Assembly: GCA_965247435.1 (NCBI GenBank)
Contig: OZ252019.1
Span: 3,782,001 to 3,846,000 of the forward strand
Origin: Ilyomonas sp965247435
GTDB lineage: Bacteria; Bacteroidota; Bacteroidia; Chitinophagales; Chitinophagaceae
Direction: 5' to 3'
DNA length: 64,000 nt
Of this stretch, positions 44,737-53,806 are shown piece after piece. The notes below the pieces were generated by a model. It did no database searches and was not told where the DNA came from. It saw nothing but the letters and a program-made list of their open reading frames with translations. Position numbers and translations under genes: made by a program. Numbering within the stretch: the stretch's first letter is position 1; each line of letters opens with the position of its first letter.

Positions 44737-45123
44737 ATGAATAATTTTAAAGAAGCGTTGCAAAATGAAGCCGTGGATCATTGTCCCAAGCAATTAATTC
44801 TTGCACTAAGCGATACCATGAACGCCGTGAGCGGCAAATGGAAACTGCCCATCATCGCTGCCCTGTTTCGGGGAAGGAACCGGTTTAAGGACCTGCTGGA
44901 AAATAGTAAGGGAATAACGCCGCGGATGTTGTCGAAGGAGTTGAAGGAACTGGAGATCAACGGCATCATCACCCGCACTGTTTACAGCCAAACGCCGGTG
45001 CTGATAGAATATATATTAACGGCTTCCGGCAAGGCAATGATTGACGTGATAGATACGATGATTGATTGGGGAATTGCGCACCGGAAAGCAGAAATTAAGT
45101 TTGCTTCTGCTAAACAGTTGTAA
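44737..45123 (+). CDS. HxlR/DUF24 family regulator 2
   Basis: This protein of 128 residues has DHCPKQLILALSDTMNAVSG, with a Cys in the usual sensor position, followed by KWKLPIIAALFRG and the recognition region PRMLSKELKELEING. A frame open 19 codons upstream was shortened to the ATG at 44737, which restores the usual N-terminus and leaves the dyad in the promoter. Divergent from NmrA-like reductase 2. Confidence 0.88.
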   Translation: MNNFKEALQNEAVDHCPKQLILALSDTMNAVSGKWKLPIIAALFRGRNRFKDLLENSKGITPRMLSKELKELEINGIITRTVYSQTPVLIEYILTASGKAMIDVIDTMIDWGIAHRKAEIKFASAKQL

Positions 45124-45203
45124 CAGGCTGAATAAAAATCTTACAACTATTATTCAACAATGCCAATTCCTGTATTCCGAAATATACAACCGCCCATCTA
45201 ACG

Positions 45204-46145
45204 TTACCCTCCTGCAAGGCTGAGCGTAGTATCCGCCGGCGTTATACAGGCAAGCCTGATGCTCGTATCCCACAAATCTTTTTGAAAAGAGGGGTTGTAA
45301 GAATCTTTGGAAGAATCAATCACTTTCGTGCCTTCCACATACTTGCCGCGAAGGTTTCTGTACTGTTCCGCAAAGGCAAGATTGGCAAGATTGGTCCCCG
45401 ACTTTTTTGCGCTGTTGGTATTTCGCCTGAACAACGTAAGTATGGGCATGACGTTCTTCCACAGGAATTTTAATACCGGCGGATAGGTTCTCGCCAGCCC
45501 TGTTCCGGGCACCAATCCCGGATCAAATGAATTGACACGAATGGAGCCGCCGTTCAAATGTTGCTGCAACTGGTAAGCGCCCATGATGACACATAATTTA
45601 GAAGTAGAGTAACGCCTTTGCCCGGCAATGTTTTGCTTTTCGCTTGTTGGTTTCGGGTGTGCTAATTTTTCCGCCGTGTGATAAACAGGCGGCTCTACGC
45701 CTTCCTTCTTTTCGGGGTCGTGGGTGCCGCTTGCCGTGAAGGTGATGCTCGTCTCGTTATCCATAAAAGGCATCAGCAACAGCGATAAAGCAAAGCCACC
45801 GAGATGGTTGGTGCCGAAGGTTTCTTCAATACCGTCAACCGTGTATTGCATGGCGCCGATGTTTTGCCCGCCGGCATTGTTGACAAGGGCAATAATTTTA
45901 TTGCTTGTTTCCTTGGCAAAAAGATTTACAAACTGTCGGATAGATGCCAGCGATGCCACATCTAAAGGCAGGCTTTTCAGGTGCTGATGACCAGTTTCCT
46001 TTCTAATTTTGGCAATGGCTTCCTCACCCGATGCAAGGCTTCGGGCGGCAAGAATGATTTGCTCGTTGGGTGCAAGCCTTGCCAGTTGCAAAGCGCAATG
46101 GTAGCCAATGCCCCGGGTGCCACCGGTAATAATAATTGATTTCAT
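45204..46145 (-). CDS. SDR family oxidoreductase (retinol dehydrogenase-like), Crp/Fnr-linked
   Basis: This 313-residue protein has SIIITGGTRGIGYHCALQLA, NNAGGQNIG, the catalytic Ser in FTASGTHDP, and YSTSKLCV with Tyr and Lys. The insertion between Ser and Tyr and the C-terminal extension are those of retinol dehydrogenase/WW-domain oxidoreductase-type SDRs. The longer frame reaches the operator B1, so the ATG at 46145 is preferred. The Crp/Fnr gene B lies 79 bases upstream. Confidence 0.9.
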   Translation of the reverse strand: MKSIIITGGTRGIGYHCALQLARLAPNEQIILAARSLASGEEAIAKIRKETGHQHLKSLPLDVASLASIRQFVNLFAKETSNKIIALVNNAGGQNIGAMQYTVDGIEETFGTNHLGGFALSLLLMPFMDNETSITFTASGTHDPEKKEGVEPPVYHTAEKLAHPKPTSEKQNIAGQRRYSTSKLCVIMGAYQLQQHLNGGSIRVNSFDPGLVPGTGLARTYPPVLKFLWKNVMPILTLFRRNTNSAKKSGTNLANLAFAEQYRNLRGKYVEGTKVIDSSKDSYNPSFQKDLWDTSIRLACITPADTTLSLAGG

Positions 46146-46200
46146 TTCTTCTATTCTTTGATTGTGAAATGCAAATCTATTTTGTCCATCAGCGTAGGCA

Positions 46201-46216
46201 TTTGTCATTTGGCAAA
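46201..46216. promoter_or_regulatory. Crp/Fnr operator B1 (before the SDR)
   Basis: TTTGTCATTTGGCAAA is an imperfect palindrome 56 bases upstream of the SDR start, a distance within one base of that in module A. It is identical to site B2. Confidence 0.75.
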
Positions 46217-46224
46217 TAATAAAT

Positions 46225-46794
46225 TCAGCGTATGCTTTTTCTGATCCGGCTTAGCGATGACTGGGTGATGCCGAGATAAGAGGCTAAGAGTGAGAGGGGA
46301 ACCCGGTTTGCCAGTTGCGGAAACTTTTCCAGAAAATTCAGGTAACGAACCTTAGCATCTTCATTCAGCATGGGGCTTAGCCTGTTCACTTTATCCACCA
46401 ATGATTTTGCAGTAATTTGATTGATAATGCCGTCCCAGCTAATGATGGTTGCCGACAATTCATCCAGCGTTTCCCTTGAAAATACAATCAGCCTGCAATC
46501 GGTAACCGCTTGTACGTATTCGGAGGAAGGAATGCGTTGCGTATAGCTGTTGATGTCAACCGCGAAATTGTTTTCGTCAATAAAGTATTTGGTAATATCC
46601 TCTCCTGCGCTGTTATAATAAGAAACCCGCAGGATGCCTTCTTCAATAAAGGCAACCCGCCGGGGGATTTTACCCGCTTCTGAAAAGTAGCCATCCTTTT
46701 TCAATTCGGTTGGCTGTGCTTTGCTTTTTATCAGCTCAATTTGCTGTGCGTTAAGTTGCCCGAAGCGGAGTAAATAATTGATGAGTGCTTCCAT
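46225..46794 (-). CDS. Crp/Fnr family regulator, module B
   Basis: This protein of 189 residues resembles module A's regulator along its length. MEALINYLLRFGQLNAQQIE corresponds to MKELTEYILQFGNLNKQQID, and the HTH LLASYLGITQSSLSRIRKSI matches YIASYLGVTQQSLSRIRKNI. The near-identical recognition helices fit with the shared operators. A start five codons upstream exists but the alignment supports the ATG at 46794. Confidence 0.9.
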   Translation of the reverse strand: MEALINYLLRFGQLNAQQIELIKSKAQPTELKKDGYFSEAGKIPRRVAFIEEGILRVSYYNSAGEDITKYFIDENNFAVDINSYTQRIPSSEYVQAVTDCRLIVFSRETLDELSATIISWDGIINQITAKSLVDKVNRLSPMLNEDAKVRYLNFLEKFPQLANRVPLSLLASYLGITQSSLSRIRKSIR

Positions 46795-46827
46795 GCCGGC
46801 AAGTTGCAAAATGTTCCGCTAATGCTA

Positions 46828-46843
46828 TTTGTCATTTGGCAAA
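46828..46843. promoter_or_regulatory. Crp/Fnr operator B2 (before the regulator)
   Basis: TTTGTCATTTGGCAAA, identical to B1, lies 34 bases upstream of the module B regulator start. The flanks (CTA and TAG) extend the palindrome. Confidence 0.75.
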
Positions 46844-47009
46844 TAGTGTAGGTTGAACGTGTTGGCAGGTACTATAAAAGGCTTTGCGTTCGAAAGAGGA
46901 TCGAAACAAAATACATAAAAAAGCGCCAGGCGAAACCCAAAGCCCCGCCCGACGCTTAACACTTGTTTATTACCGGCACAGGCTTTTCTGTTGCTTGTTT
47001 TATGCCGGA

Positions 47010-47753
47010 TTATTTCAGGGCATAGTTGATGTAACCACCGTCAACCACCAATTCTGTCCCGGTAATAAAACCTGCATCGTCCGATGCCAGGAACAAAACC
47101 GCTTTTGCAATTTCACCGGGGTTGCCAATTCGTTGTAAAGCGGTTAGGGAAGCTAAGTAGTCTTTGGCTTCCGGAGGCAAAGCTGCATCTAAACCCTCTG
47201 TTTGAACAGGACCAGGACTAACGATGTTGACCCTGATTTTTCTTGGCGCTAACTCATTCGCCGCAATGCGACCAATGGCATTTACCGCTGCTTTGGTTGC
47301 GGCATACACGCTTCCGTTTAAGCCCGAAGCCGTTGCCACGATAGATGAAGTTAACAGCACGGAAGCACCTTCTTTCAAATGCGGAATCAGCTTTTGCAAC
47401 GTAAATAAATAGCCTTTTACGTTGGTGTTGAATTGTGCATCAAAGTCGGCTTCAGTTACCTGTTCAATAGGTGAAAATGCCCCGATGCCTGCATTCAAAA
47501 ACAGAACGTCTATTTTACTGCCGCTATCTGCAACTGCTTTTTCTAATACTGCAATCCCTGCCAGGTTGGACGTGTCGGAAACGATTGTTTTCAGTTTCGG
47601 GCTGTTGATTTTTACCGCTGCTTTTTCCAGATTGCCGGCGCTTCTGCCGGTTACCCAAACAGTTGCGCCTGCGTTGATGAAGGCTTGTGCGGTAGCAAAT
47701 CCAATTCCTGTACTTCCGCCTGTAATTACTACATTCTTGTTTGTGAAATCCAT
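47010..47753 (-). CDS. SDR family oxidoreductase, HxlR-linked
   Basis: This protein of 247 residues has VVITGGSTGIGFATAQAFIN, LNAGIGAFSP, the catalytic Ser in LTSSIVATASGL and YAATKAAVNAIGR, and ends in TGTELVVDGGYINYALK, all typical of classical 3-ketoacyl reductase-like SDRs. The frame opens eight codons upstream, but the ATG at 47753 gives the family start. HxlR 3 is divergent, with a GTTAC-repeat region between them. Confidence 0.92.
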   Translation of the reverse strand: MDFTNKNVVITGGSTGIGFATAQAFINAGATVWVTGRSAGNLEKAAVKINSPKLKTIVSDTSNLAGIAVLEKAVADSGSKIDVLFLNAGIGAFSPIEQVTEADFDAQFNTNVKGYLFTLQKLIPHLKEGASVLLTSSIVATASGLNGSVYAATKAAVNAIGRIAANELAPRKIRVNIVSPGPVQTEGLDAALPPEAKDYLASLTALQRIGNPGEIAKAVLFLASDDAGFITGTELVVDGGYINYALK

Positions 47754-47803
47754 TTTAGTTTTTTTGTTTAATGACACAAAAGTAGAGTGGTAAATTTATT
47801 TTA

Positions 47804-47851
47804 GTTACTTTGTAACGAAAAGTAACAGTAACCTTTATGTAACAAAGTAAC
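47804..47851. promoter_or_regulatory. HxlR operator region 3 with six GTTAC/GTAAC motifs
   Basis: GTTACTTTGTAAC (47804-47816) and GTAACAAAGTAAC (47839-47851) are near-inverted repeats, with two more GTAAC copies between (47822, 47828). The region lies between divergent SDR and HxlR 3 genes and ends 11 bases before the HxlR start. The sequence suggests two or more dimers binding in tandem. Confidence 0.7.
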
Positions 47852-47862
47852 CTACGCGGAAA

Positions 47863-48210
47863 ATGAAATGTTCAACCAACGACACGAACAAAAAGAAAAT
47901 CATGGCGGTACATGATGCGATGGATGCACTCAGCGGCAAATGGAAAATTTCCATTATTTCGTCTGTTTGCTATTATAACAAAAGAAGGTTTTCCGAGATT
48001 CTGAATGATGTAAACGGCATATCGAACAAAATGTTGAGCAAAGAATTAAAAGAGTTGGAAACAAATAAACTTGTCAAACGAACAGTTTTGGATACACAAC
48101 CCATAACCGTTGAATATCAGCTAACCGAATACGGTTTAACGTTAAAAACCGTAATTAATAATTTGGCGGATTGGGGAACGGAACACCGAAAAGTGATGAT
48201 CGGGAGGTGA
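47863..48210 (+). CDS. HxlR/DUF24 family regulator 3
   Basis: This 115-residue protein has MKCSTNDTNKKK at the start, with Cys3 as a possible sensor, then DALSGKWKISIISSV and NKMLSKELKELETNKLV as the recognition region, and ends LADWGTEHRKVMIGR. It is divergent from the SDR at 47.0 kb and most likely controls that gene and itself. A bidirectional terminator follows about 300 bases downstream, before the next SDR gene. Confidence 0.9.
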   Translation: MKCSTNDTNKKKIMAVHDAMDALSGKWKISIISSVCYYNKRRFSEILNDVNGISNKMLSKELKELETNKLVKRTVLDTQPITVEYQLTEYGLTLKTVINNLADWGTEHRKVMIGR

Positions 48211-48506
48211 TGTTTAGTTAAAAGGCTGACCGGTTGCCTGTCGTGATAACTATTTAAACCGGATGCTTTTTTAAGCGGTGCTGCCGGGTAACCGGATTTT
48301 GATGGCTCTGATTTAAAAGTTGCAGGTGGGCTTTAGGGCATCTCTGAAACCTGTTTTGTTACAGGGTTCGGATTCGTGCGGACAAAGCGGAATTTCCTGA
48401 CTTGCAGCGATGCGGCTTTTGAGTGAAAAGGGAAAGCCAGATTGTGCAAAAATGTTTTGCCAGCACTTGCATTGATGCCCGTAAAAGTTGTGATGATCAC
48501 AAAAAA
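48211..48506. other. Gene-free stretch after HxlR 3
   Basis: No gene or repeat was recognised in about 295 bases before the terminator hairpin. Confidence 0.4.
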
Positions 48507-48541
48507 CAAAGCCTGGTTTTATTAACAGGCTTTGCTTTTTT
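48507..48541. terminator. Bidirectional terminator
   Basis: CAAAGCCTG pairs with CAGGCTTTG around a 10-base loop. Six T, almost unbroken, follow on the plus strand and an A run precedes it, so it can end transcripts from both the HxlR and the convergent SDR gene. Confidence 0.85.
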
Positions 48542-48564
48542 GCGATTTAAAAACTAACCGGTTC

Positions 48565-49422
48565 CTACGCCATAGCCACTTCAGCAAATGCAGTTTCCTT
48601 TCCAAGGTTTTCCCATTGCGCCAACTCACTTTGCATATCCGTTGCCTTTTTAGCAGCTATGTCCTGGGCATCTTCGCCCAGAAACAAGTGCAGCGGCGGG
48701 GTTCCTTCTTCACTCATTTTAATCAATACATCCGCAGCCTTCTCCGGGTTGCCGGGTTGATTGCCTTTGATGCTGTTTACGTGTAAATCTTCCAGGTGGC
48801 GCACAGCCGTGTATTGCGCCAGCGGATGCGCCGGTGTGTTAAGCGAACCTGCATCCAAAAAGTTGGTGCGGAAATAACCGGGCAACACCACCGTAACCTT
48901 GATGCCGAATTCTTTTACCTCTTCCGCCAGCGATTCGGTAAAACCCACAACGGCAAATTTGGTAGCGCAGTAGATGCCCCAACCTGGAAACGAAGCACTG
49001 TAACCTGCGATAGAAGCAATGTTTACAATGTACCCCGAACCTTGCTTGCGCAGGTGCGGCATCGCCTTCCGGATCACGTTCAGCGAACCGAAAACGTTCA
49101 CATCAAAATTGGTTCGGGCTTCGGCGTCGCTTAACTCTTCCAACGCACCCAACTGACCATAGCCGGCGTTGTTTACAATAATGTCAATGCGACCAAAGCG
49201 GGTTACTGTTTGTTCTATCGCTATGCCTACACTTTGCTCCGAAGTAATGTCAACCGCCAGCGGGAGGAAGGCTTCGCTGTTGTTGCCAACGGCTTTCTCT
49301 AAATCATTTGCTTTTCTGGATGTGGCCGCAACCCGGTAGCCTTGCGCCAATAACTTTTTTACCAATGATAAGCCGATGCCTTTAGAAGCACCGGTAACCA
49401 GCCATACTTTTTTGTTGTTCAT
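48565..49422 (-). CDS. SDR family oxidoreductase
   Basis: This 285-residue classical SDR has VWLVTGASKGIGLSLVKKLL, ATSRK for NADPH preference, NNAGYGQLGALEE, Ser in NIASIAGYSASFPGW and YCATKFAVVGF. The C-terminal extension is usual for the subfamily of short-chain reductases with a 280-residue length. The AraC regulator lies 81 bases upstream on the same strand, so regulator and reductase form one module. Confidence 0.92.
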   Translation of the reverse strand: MNNKKVWLVTGASKGIGLSLVKKLLAQGYRVAATSRKANDLEKAVGNNSEAFLPLAVDITSEQSVGIAIEQTVTRFGRIDIIVNNAGYGQLGALEELSDAEARTNFDVNVFGSLNVIRKAMPHLRKQGSGYIVNIASIAGYSASFPGWGIYCATKFAVVGFTESLAEEVKEFGIKVTVVLPGYFRTNFLDAGSLNTPAHPLAQYTAVRHLEDLHVNSIKGNQPGNPEKAADVLIKMSEEGTPPLHLFLGEDAQDIAAKKATDMQSELAQWENLGKETAFAEVAMA

Positions 49423-49503
49423 AATTCCGCGTTTTTAGAACTTCAAAACTATGCTGTACAAACAGGGCGGCACTTGCGGCATTCAAACCAATACTTGCGA
49501 AAT

Positions 49504-50406
49504 TCAAACAATCCGGAAAGCGGATGGCGTAGTGGCTGTTTGCTTTTTGAAAAAGTTGTTGAAGTGCGAGGGCTCTTCAAAGCCAAGGCTGTAGCTGATC
49601 TCCGACACGTTCCAGTCGGTTTGCTTTAATAAAGCCCTGGCTTCGCTTGCGAGCCGTTCGGCAATGTAGGTGGTAGTGGTTTTACCCGTGGTGGCTTTTA
49701 CGGCGCGGTTCAAATGATTTACATGCACGGCAAGTTTGCCCGCAAAGTCTTTTGCCGACCGCAAAGAGAAGCGTTGCGCCGGCGTTTCAATAGGGAACTG
49801 CCGCTCCAGCAATTCGGTGAAAACTGCGGTGATGCGGGCATCCGCGTTCGGATGCCGGTACAGGGTTTCCGAAGGGTGCAGTTTTAAAGCGAAATGAATT
49901 AATTCCATCACATGATTGGCAAGCAGGTCATACTTAAACTGATAGTCGGAGCCAATCTCCGCCAGCATTTTAGCAAACAAACCCGCCGCTTCTTTGTGCT
50001 GCGTTTTGTTCAGTGCATAAGCCGGTTTACCTCCGGGTGCAAGCATCGGCAGCTCGGCAAGCTTGCCGCGTAAACGTTCCGTAAGAAAGGCTTCTTTAAA
50101 AATGCAGAAATAACCGGCGGCGTTTTCGCTCAACGGTTCAAAATGATACGGTACTTGCGGGTTAAAGAAGATCAGTGTGATGCCGCCGGCTTCAATGGTC
50201 TTGTCGGCATAGTGATAAAGATGCCGCCCGCTGATGAGGGCGATCTTGTAAAAATCGCGGCGGGAATACGTGATGGTGCTGTGCCCGTTTTTCCAGCATT
50301 CTTCCAGCCGGAATACATTAAAGTGACCGGCTTCCTTGCCGGTAATTTGAGCTGATTGGTTGAGCACCTTGCTGTAAAAACTCTCCAGCGTTGTAGTAGA
50401 AGGCAT
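49504..50406 (-). CDS. AraC family regulator
   Basis: This 300-residue protein has an AraC N-terminal sensor that starts with an unusual Ser/Thr-rich segment (LESFYSKVLNQSAQITGKEA). The C-terminal domain contains FAGKLAVHVNHLNRAVKATTG and SEISYSLGFEEPSHFNNFFK. It is the first gene before the SDR at 48.6 kb and probably activates it. Confidence 0.9.
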   Translation of the reverse strand: MPSTTTLESFYSKVLNQSAQITGKEAGHFNVFRLEECWKNGHSTITYSRRDFYKIALISGRHLYHYADKTIEAGGITLIFFNPQVPYHFEPLSENAAGYFCIFKEAFLTERLRGKLAELPMLAPGGKPAYALNKTQHKEAAGLFAKMLAEIGSDYQFKYDLLANHVMELIHFALKLHPSETLYRHPNADARITAVFTELLERQFPIETPAQRFSLRSAKDFAGKLAVHVNHLNRAVKATTGKTTTTYIAERLASEARALLKQTDWNVSEISYSLGFEEPSHFNNFFKKQTATTPSAFRIV

Positions 50407-50568
50407 GGGTCAAAGTTATGAAATTCAAACAGAGACTTAACATCCGAAACAGTAACGAATGCACTTCCTTTATTCTTATGCACAAGGGGTGTTCGGTTGA
50501 TGGATATGCAGCAAAAAAATTTGTTGGACTTACGTAAAGGAACGCGGATGCTTTGAGTACAGTCGGCA

Positions 50569-50685
50569 CCCATTTTTGCTAACCCATAGCGAAATGGTGC
50601 TTAGAATCTCATTCGCTCTCTTACTCAGTTTCGCCTGAATGTATTGATGTGTGCTGTGACCGGTGAGCCTTCGTGGCATGGGCTT
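50569..50685 (-). pseudogene. Degraded AraC DNA-binding domain fragment
   Basis: The leftward frame reads RRLTGHSTHQYIQAKLSKRA followed by NEILSTISLWVSKNG, which matches the central part of an AraC domain (compare QLTGQNTQQHIHNKLIEKA in the regulator at 52.9 kb). The flanks do not match the family. It is a short fragment of a decayed regulator gene beside the epoxide hydrolase gene. Confidence 0.65.
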
Positions 50686-50755
50686 TTGAAAAAGTTGCCG
50701 ACGACCCGGATATAGTGTGCAGGCATTGTTTAAAGCAACGTATTGCATAGCCAAT

Positions 50756-51883
50756 TCAACTGATGGTTTTAAAGAAATCGGTGATGTCGTTTGCCAGCAG
50801 CGCCGGTTGTTCCATGGCGGCAAAGTGCCCGCCGGCAGGCATTTCCGTCCAATGTTGGATGTTGAATCCTTTTTCGATGAAGGAACGGGGTGGCGTTGGC
50901 AACTCCTTGGGAAACTTTGCAAAACCAACCGGCACTTTTATAAAGTCGGTTTCTCCAAACTTCATTGGTTTGGCGCTGTTTTCATTATAGATACGAATAG
51001 AGGAATGAATGGTTTGAGTGAACCAATACAAACTCACATTGGCAAGCAGTTCATCTTTTGTGAAGCTGTTTTCAACATTGCCCCGGTTATCACTCCATCC
51101 GGAAACTTTTTCAATTATCCATGCACACAAGCCAACCGGAGAATCATTTAATCCGTACGCCAGGGTCAAGGGCTTTGTGCTGTGTATGGACGCATACGCC
51201 CCTTCTTTTGCCGACCAATCCGCCGCCGTTTTTTGGAAGGCTTTCACTTCCGCTGAAAGTTGTTCACCCGCTTTTAAATAAGGTTGATACGAACCGGAAA
51301 TATAGTTCAGGTGCAAGCCTATTACTTCGTCCGGATAGTGTAGCGATAGCCAGGTACTGATGCCCGAACCGATATCCCCGCCCTGGGCACCGTACTTGCG
51401 GTATCCTAACCCGTTCATTAATTGATGCCACAAGTCTGCGATATAAGCGCTGTTACAACCAGGGTGAATGATCTTATCGGAAAAGCCAAATCCCATTACA
51501 GACGGAATCACCAAATCGAAGGAAAACTCCGGGTTGGTTGTCAGCAGCGGTATCAGTTTCATCATTTCTAAAAACGAGCCTGGCCAGCCATGCGTGATGA
51601 TGAGCGGAATGGATGTTTTGCCTTTCCCTTTTATGTGCAGGAAATGAATTTTATGCCCGTCAATGTCAGCCAGAAAATTGGGGTAACTGCTTATTTCGCT
51701 TTCTACTTTACGCCAGTCGAATTTGTGGAGCCAATAGTCCGTCAATTCTTTCATGTACGAAAGATTGGCGCCGTAGGTCCAGCCGGAATCTATGATCTCA
51801 TCTGTCCACCGGGTAAGTTTCAACCGTAGCTTTAAATCGTCAAGCGCCTGTTGTGGAATATTGATTGAAAAAGGCTGTATCAT
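50756..51883 (-). CDS. Epoxide hydrolase, microsomal type
   Basis: This protein of 375 residues has the N-terminal EHN domain (PFSINIPQQALDDLKLRL to about residue 110) and an alpha/beta hydrolase fold. The oxyanion loop is in IITHGWPGSFLEMMKLI, the nucleophile Asp in GAQGGDIGSGISTW, and the base His in MPAGGHFAAME. It would open epoxides to diols. The frame opens 27 codons upstream, but MIQPFSINIP is the usual family start. A decayed AraC fragment is directly downstream. Context suggests detoxification. Confidence 0.92.
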   Translation of the reverse strand: MIQPFSINIPQQALDDLKLRLKLTRWTDEIIDSGWTYGANLSYMKELTDYWLHKFDWRKVESEISSYPNFLADIDGHKIHFLHIKGKGKTSIPLIITHGWPGSFLEMMKLIPLLTTNPEFSFDLVIPSVMGFGFSDKIIHPGCNSAYIADLWHQLMNGLGYRKYGAQGGDIGSGISTWLSLHYPDEVIGLHLNYISGSYQPYLKAGEQLSAEVKAFQKTAADWSAKEGAYASIHSTKPLTLAYGLNDSPVGLCAWIIEKVSGWSDNRGNVENSFTKDELLANVSLYWFTQTIHSSIRIYNENSAKPMKFGETDFIKVPVGFAKFPKELPTPPRSFIEKGFNIQHWTEMPAGGHFAAMEQPALLANDITDFFKTIS

Positions 51884-52153
51884 TTTTTTGCATTTACCGG
51901 TACCTACTTGCCAACTCAAAGATTGGAAACTGCGCTGAGTGAAAAGCCGTACAAGCCAATTCATTCATGGGTGCAGCTTAACCCTTCATGTAGTATTCAT
52001 CAACGTAGGCTTACTGCTCAGGGTAATTTGATCAGTGATGTGATGGATGTGATGCCTGACTGGAACTTACGAACCGGAAAGCAGAAATCAAAATGTATCA
52101 GGTGGTATCAACCTGAAGCCTCCTTGTAATAGCATTCGGTTCTTTCTCTCCGC
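51884..52153. other. Gene-free stretch, 270 bases
   Basis: No accepted gene or clear hairpin; it holds the epoxide hydrolase promoter region and the 3' end of the cupin gene. Confidence 0.35.
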
Positions 52154-52528
52154 TCAAATCCAGTCCAATTCCTTTACCGTTCGCTCATCTTCGACGTTAC
52201 CTGTATGCAGAGTGGCTTTCGGTTCAAATAACAAGTTGAATACAACGTCGCCGGCGGTATGCGGACGGTGCTCAACGCCTTTTGGAACAATCAGTATTTC
52301 ACCTTCCTTTACTTCAACGGTTCTGCCGTCGCGGAAGTCCATCAACAGCGTTCCCCTAAACACCATGAACAGCTCGTCTTCGTTTTCATGGCTGTGCCAT
52401 ACAAAGTCGTCTTTCAATTTGCACAGCTTTACGTGCTGCCCGTTTAGCTCGCCAATAATATGCGGCGTCCATTGCTTATCAAACAAAGAAAACTTTTCCA
52501 TGATGTTGATGGCGTTGATGGCTTGCAT
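52154..52528 (-). CDS. Cupin domain protein
   Basis: This 124-residue protein is a single cupin barrel. HSHENEDELFMVFRGTLLMD is motif 1, with three metal-binding positions, and VPKGVEHRPHT is motif 2. An alternative start at 52501 (MEKFSLFDKQW) removes nine residues. Cupins of this size bind metal and small ligands; function here is unknown. It is transcribed leftward and alone. Confidence 0.85.
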   Translation of the reverse strand: MQAINAINIMEKFSLFDKQWTPHIIGELNGQHVKLCKLKDDFVWHSHENEDELFMVFRGTLLMDFRDGRTVEVKEGEILIVPKGVEHRPHTAGDVVFNLLFEPKATLHTGNVEDERTVKELDWI

Positions 52529-52888
52529 GTCTCTTTACGTTTTGCTGTTAGAAAATATAATCAATCCTGCATTGCAACCGTATCACGGCTTCAATATTTT
52601 GATCGAAAAGAGTTGGGAGTAAGTGTTGAGCCGGAATCGGAAACTAAATTAGTGTGTAACTGCTTACAGTTTGTCAATTACCGCTTATCTATCTTCCTTT
52701 CCCTTTACACAGGAACCTAAAGGTAAATAGCATAACTGTTACCTGTGCTGTGCAACAACTTATATTTCTTTAGATGAGGCAACGTTGGTTGATTGCAAAT
52801 ATCATGATGTAGTGTATGCATGCTTTCGCTTTCACACATAAAGGCTTTATACAGGCGCCATACAAACCTTGATTTGTATTTCCTATCA
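52529..52888. other. Gene-free stretch, 360 bases
   Basis: No gene, RNA or strong repeat was recognised between the cupin and AraC genes. Confidence 0.35.
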
Positions 52889-53791
52889 TCAATTAAACGA
52901 CTGGCGAAATGCCAGGGGCGAAAGCGCCGTTTTCGTCTTAAACAACTTGCTGAACGATTGCGAATGTTCAAAGCCTAATTCGTAAGCAATCTCGCTTACC
53001 GATAAGTCGGTGGTAGAAAGCTTTTCCTTGGCTTTTTCAATCAGCTTGTTATGGATATGCTGTTGCGTGTTTTGCCCGGTTAACTGTTTTAGTAAACTGC
53101 TTAAATAGCGGGTGGAAATATTCAGCGATGCGGCAACCTGTTGCACCGTTGGCAGCCCTTTGGTAAGTAAGTGCTCGTTATCGAAACAGTCGGACAGCAG
53201 CTCTTCCAACCGACTTAAAATTTTATGATGGCTTACTTTCCGTATCATGAACTGGCGTTCGTAAAATCGTCGTGAGTAGGTAAGCAACAGCTCTATATGG
53301 GCAATGATAACATCCTGGCTGAACTTGTCAATATTGGCTCTGTACTCCTGTTCAATGTTGTTGATGATTTGATTCAAAACCGCTTCCTCTTTTTCTGCAA
53401 GAAACAAGGCTTCGTTTACTGAATAATGAAAAAACTCGTAACCCTTGATGGTTTTAGCGAGTGAGGTATTCCACAAAAAATCAGGATGCACGAACAATAT
53501 CCAGCCCGAACGTTCGGGGTTGGCGGCGCCCTCTATCGCCAACACCTGGTTGGGCGCCATAAAGTACAAAACGCCTTCGTCGTAATCGTATTTCTGTTGC
53601 CCGTACAGCAGTTTGTTAACGCCCCGCTTTAACGACACGGAGTAGAAATCAAACACCACGCTCATGCCCGGCGCCTCTTTGATCTGCGCATAATCAACAA
53701 TGCTGATGAGCGGGTGGTGCGGCGAAGAAAGCTCCTGTAACCGGTGCAGCTCCGTTATTGATTGTATTCTAATGAGTGTTTTGTGCTCCAT
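52889..53791 (-). CDS. AraC family regulator, last gene of a five-gene operon
   Basis: This 300-residue protein resembles the AraC regulator at 36.4 kb, beginning RIQSITELHRLQELSSPHHP and ending in SEIAYELGFEHSQSFSKLF. It starts 15 bases after the SDR gene that precedes it. The pairing of SDR and AraC in the same order and with the same spacing class is seen in both places, so the pair was duplicated as a unit. Confidence 0.9.
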   Translation of the reverse strand: MEHKTLIRIQSITELHRLQELSSPHHPLISIVDYAQIKEAPGMSVVFDFYSVSLKRGVNKLLYGQQKYDYDEGVLYFMAPNQVLAIEGAANPERSGWILFVHPDFLWNTSLAKTIKGYEFFHYSVNEALFLAEKEEAVLNQIINNIEQEYRANIDKFSQDVIIAHIELLLTYSRRFYERQFMIRKVSHHKILSRLEELLSDCFDNEHLLTKGLPTVQQVAASLNISTRYLSSLLKQLTGQNTQQHIHNKLIEKAKEKLSTTDLSVSEIAYELGFEHSQSFSKLFKTKTALSPLAFRQSFN

Positions 53792-53806
53792 ATTGCAAAC
53801 AAAGGT

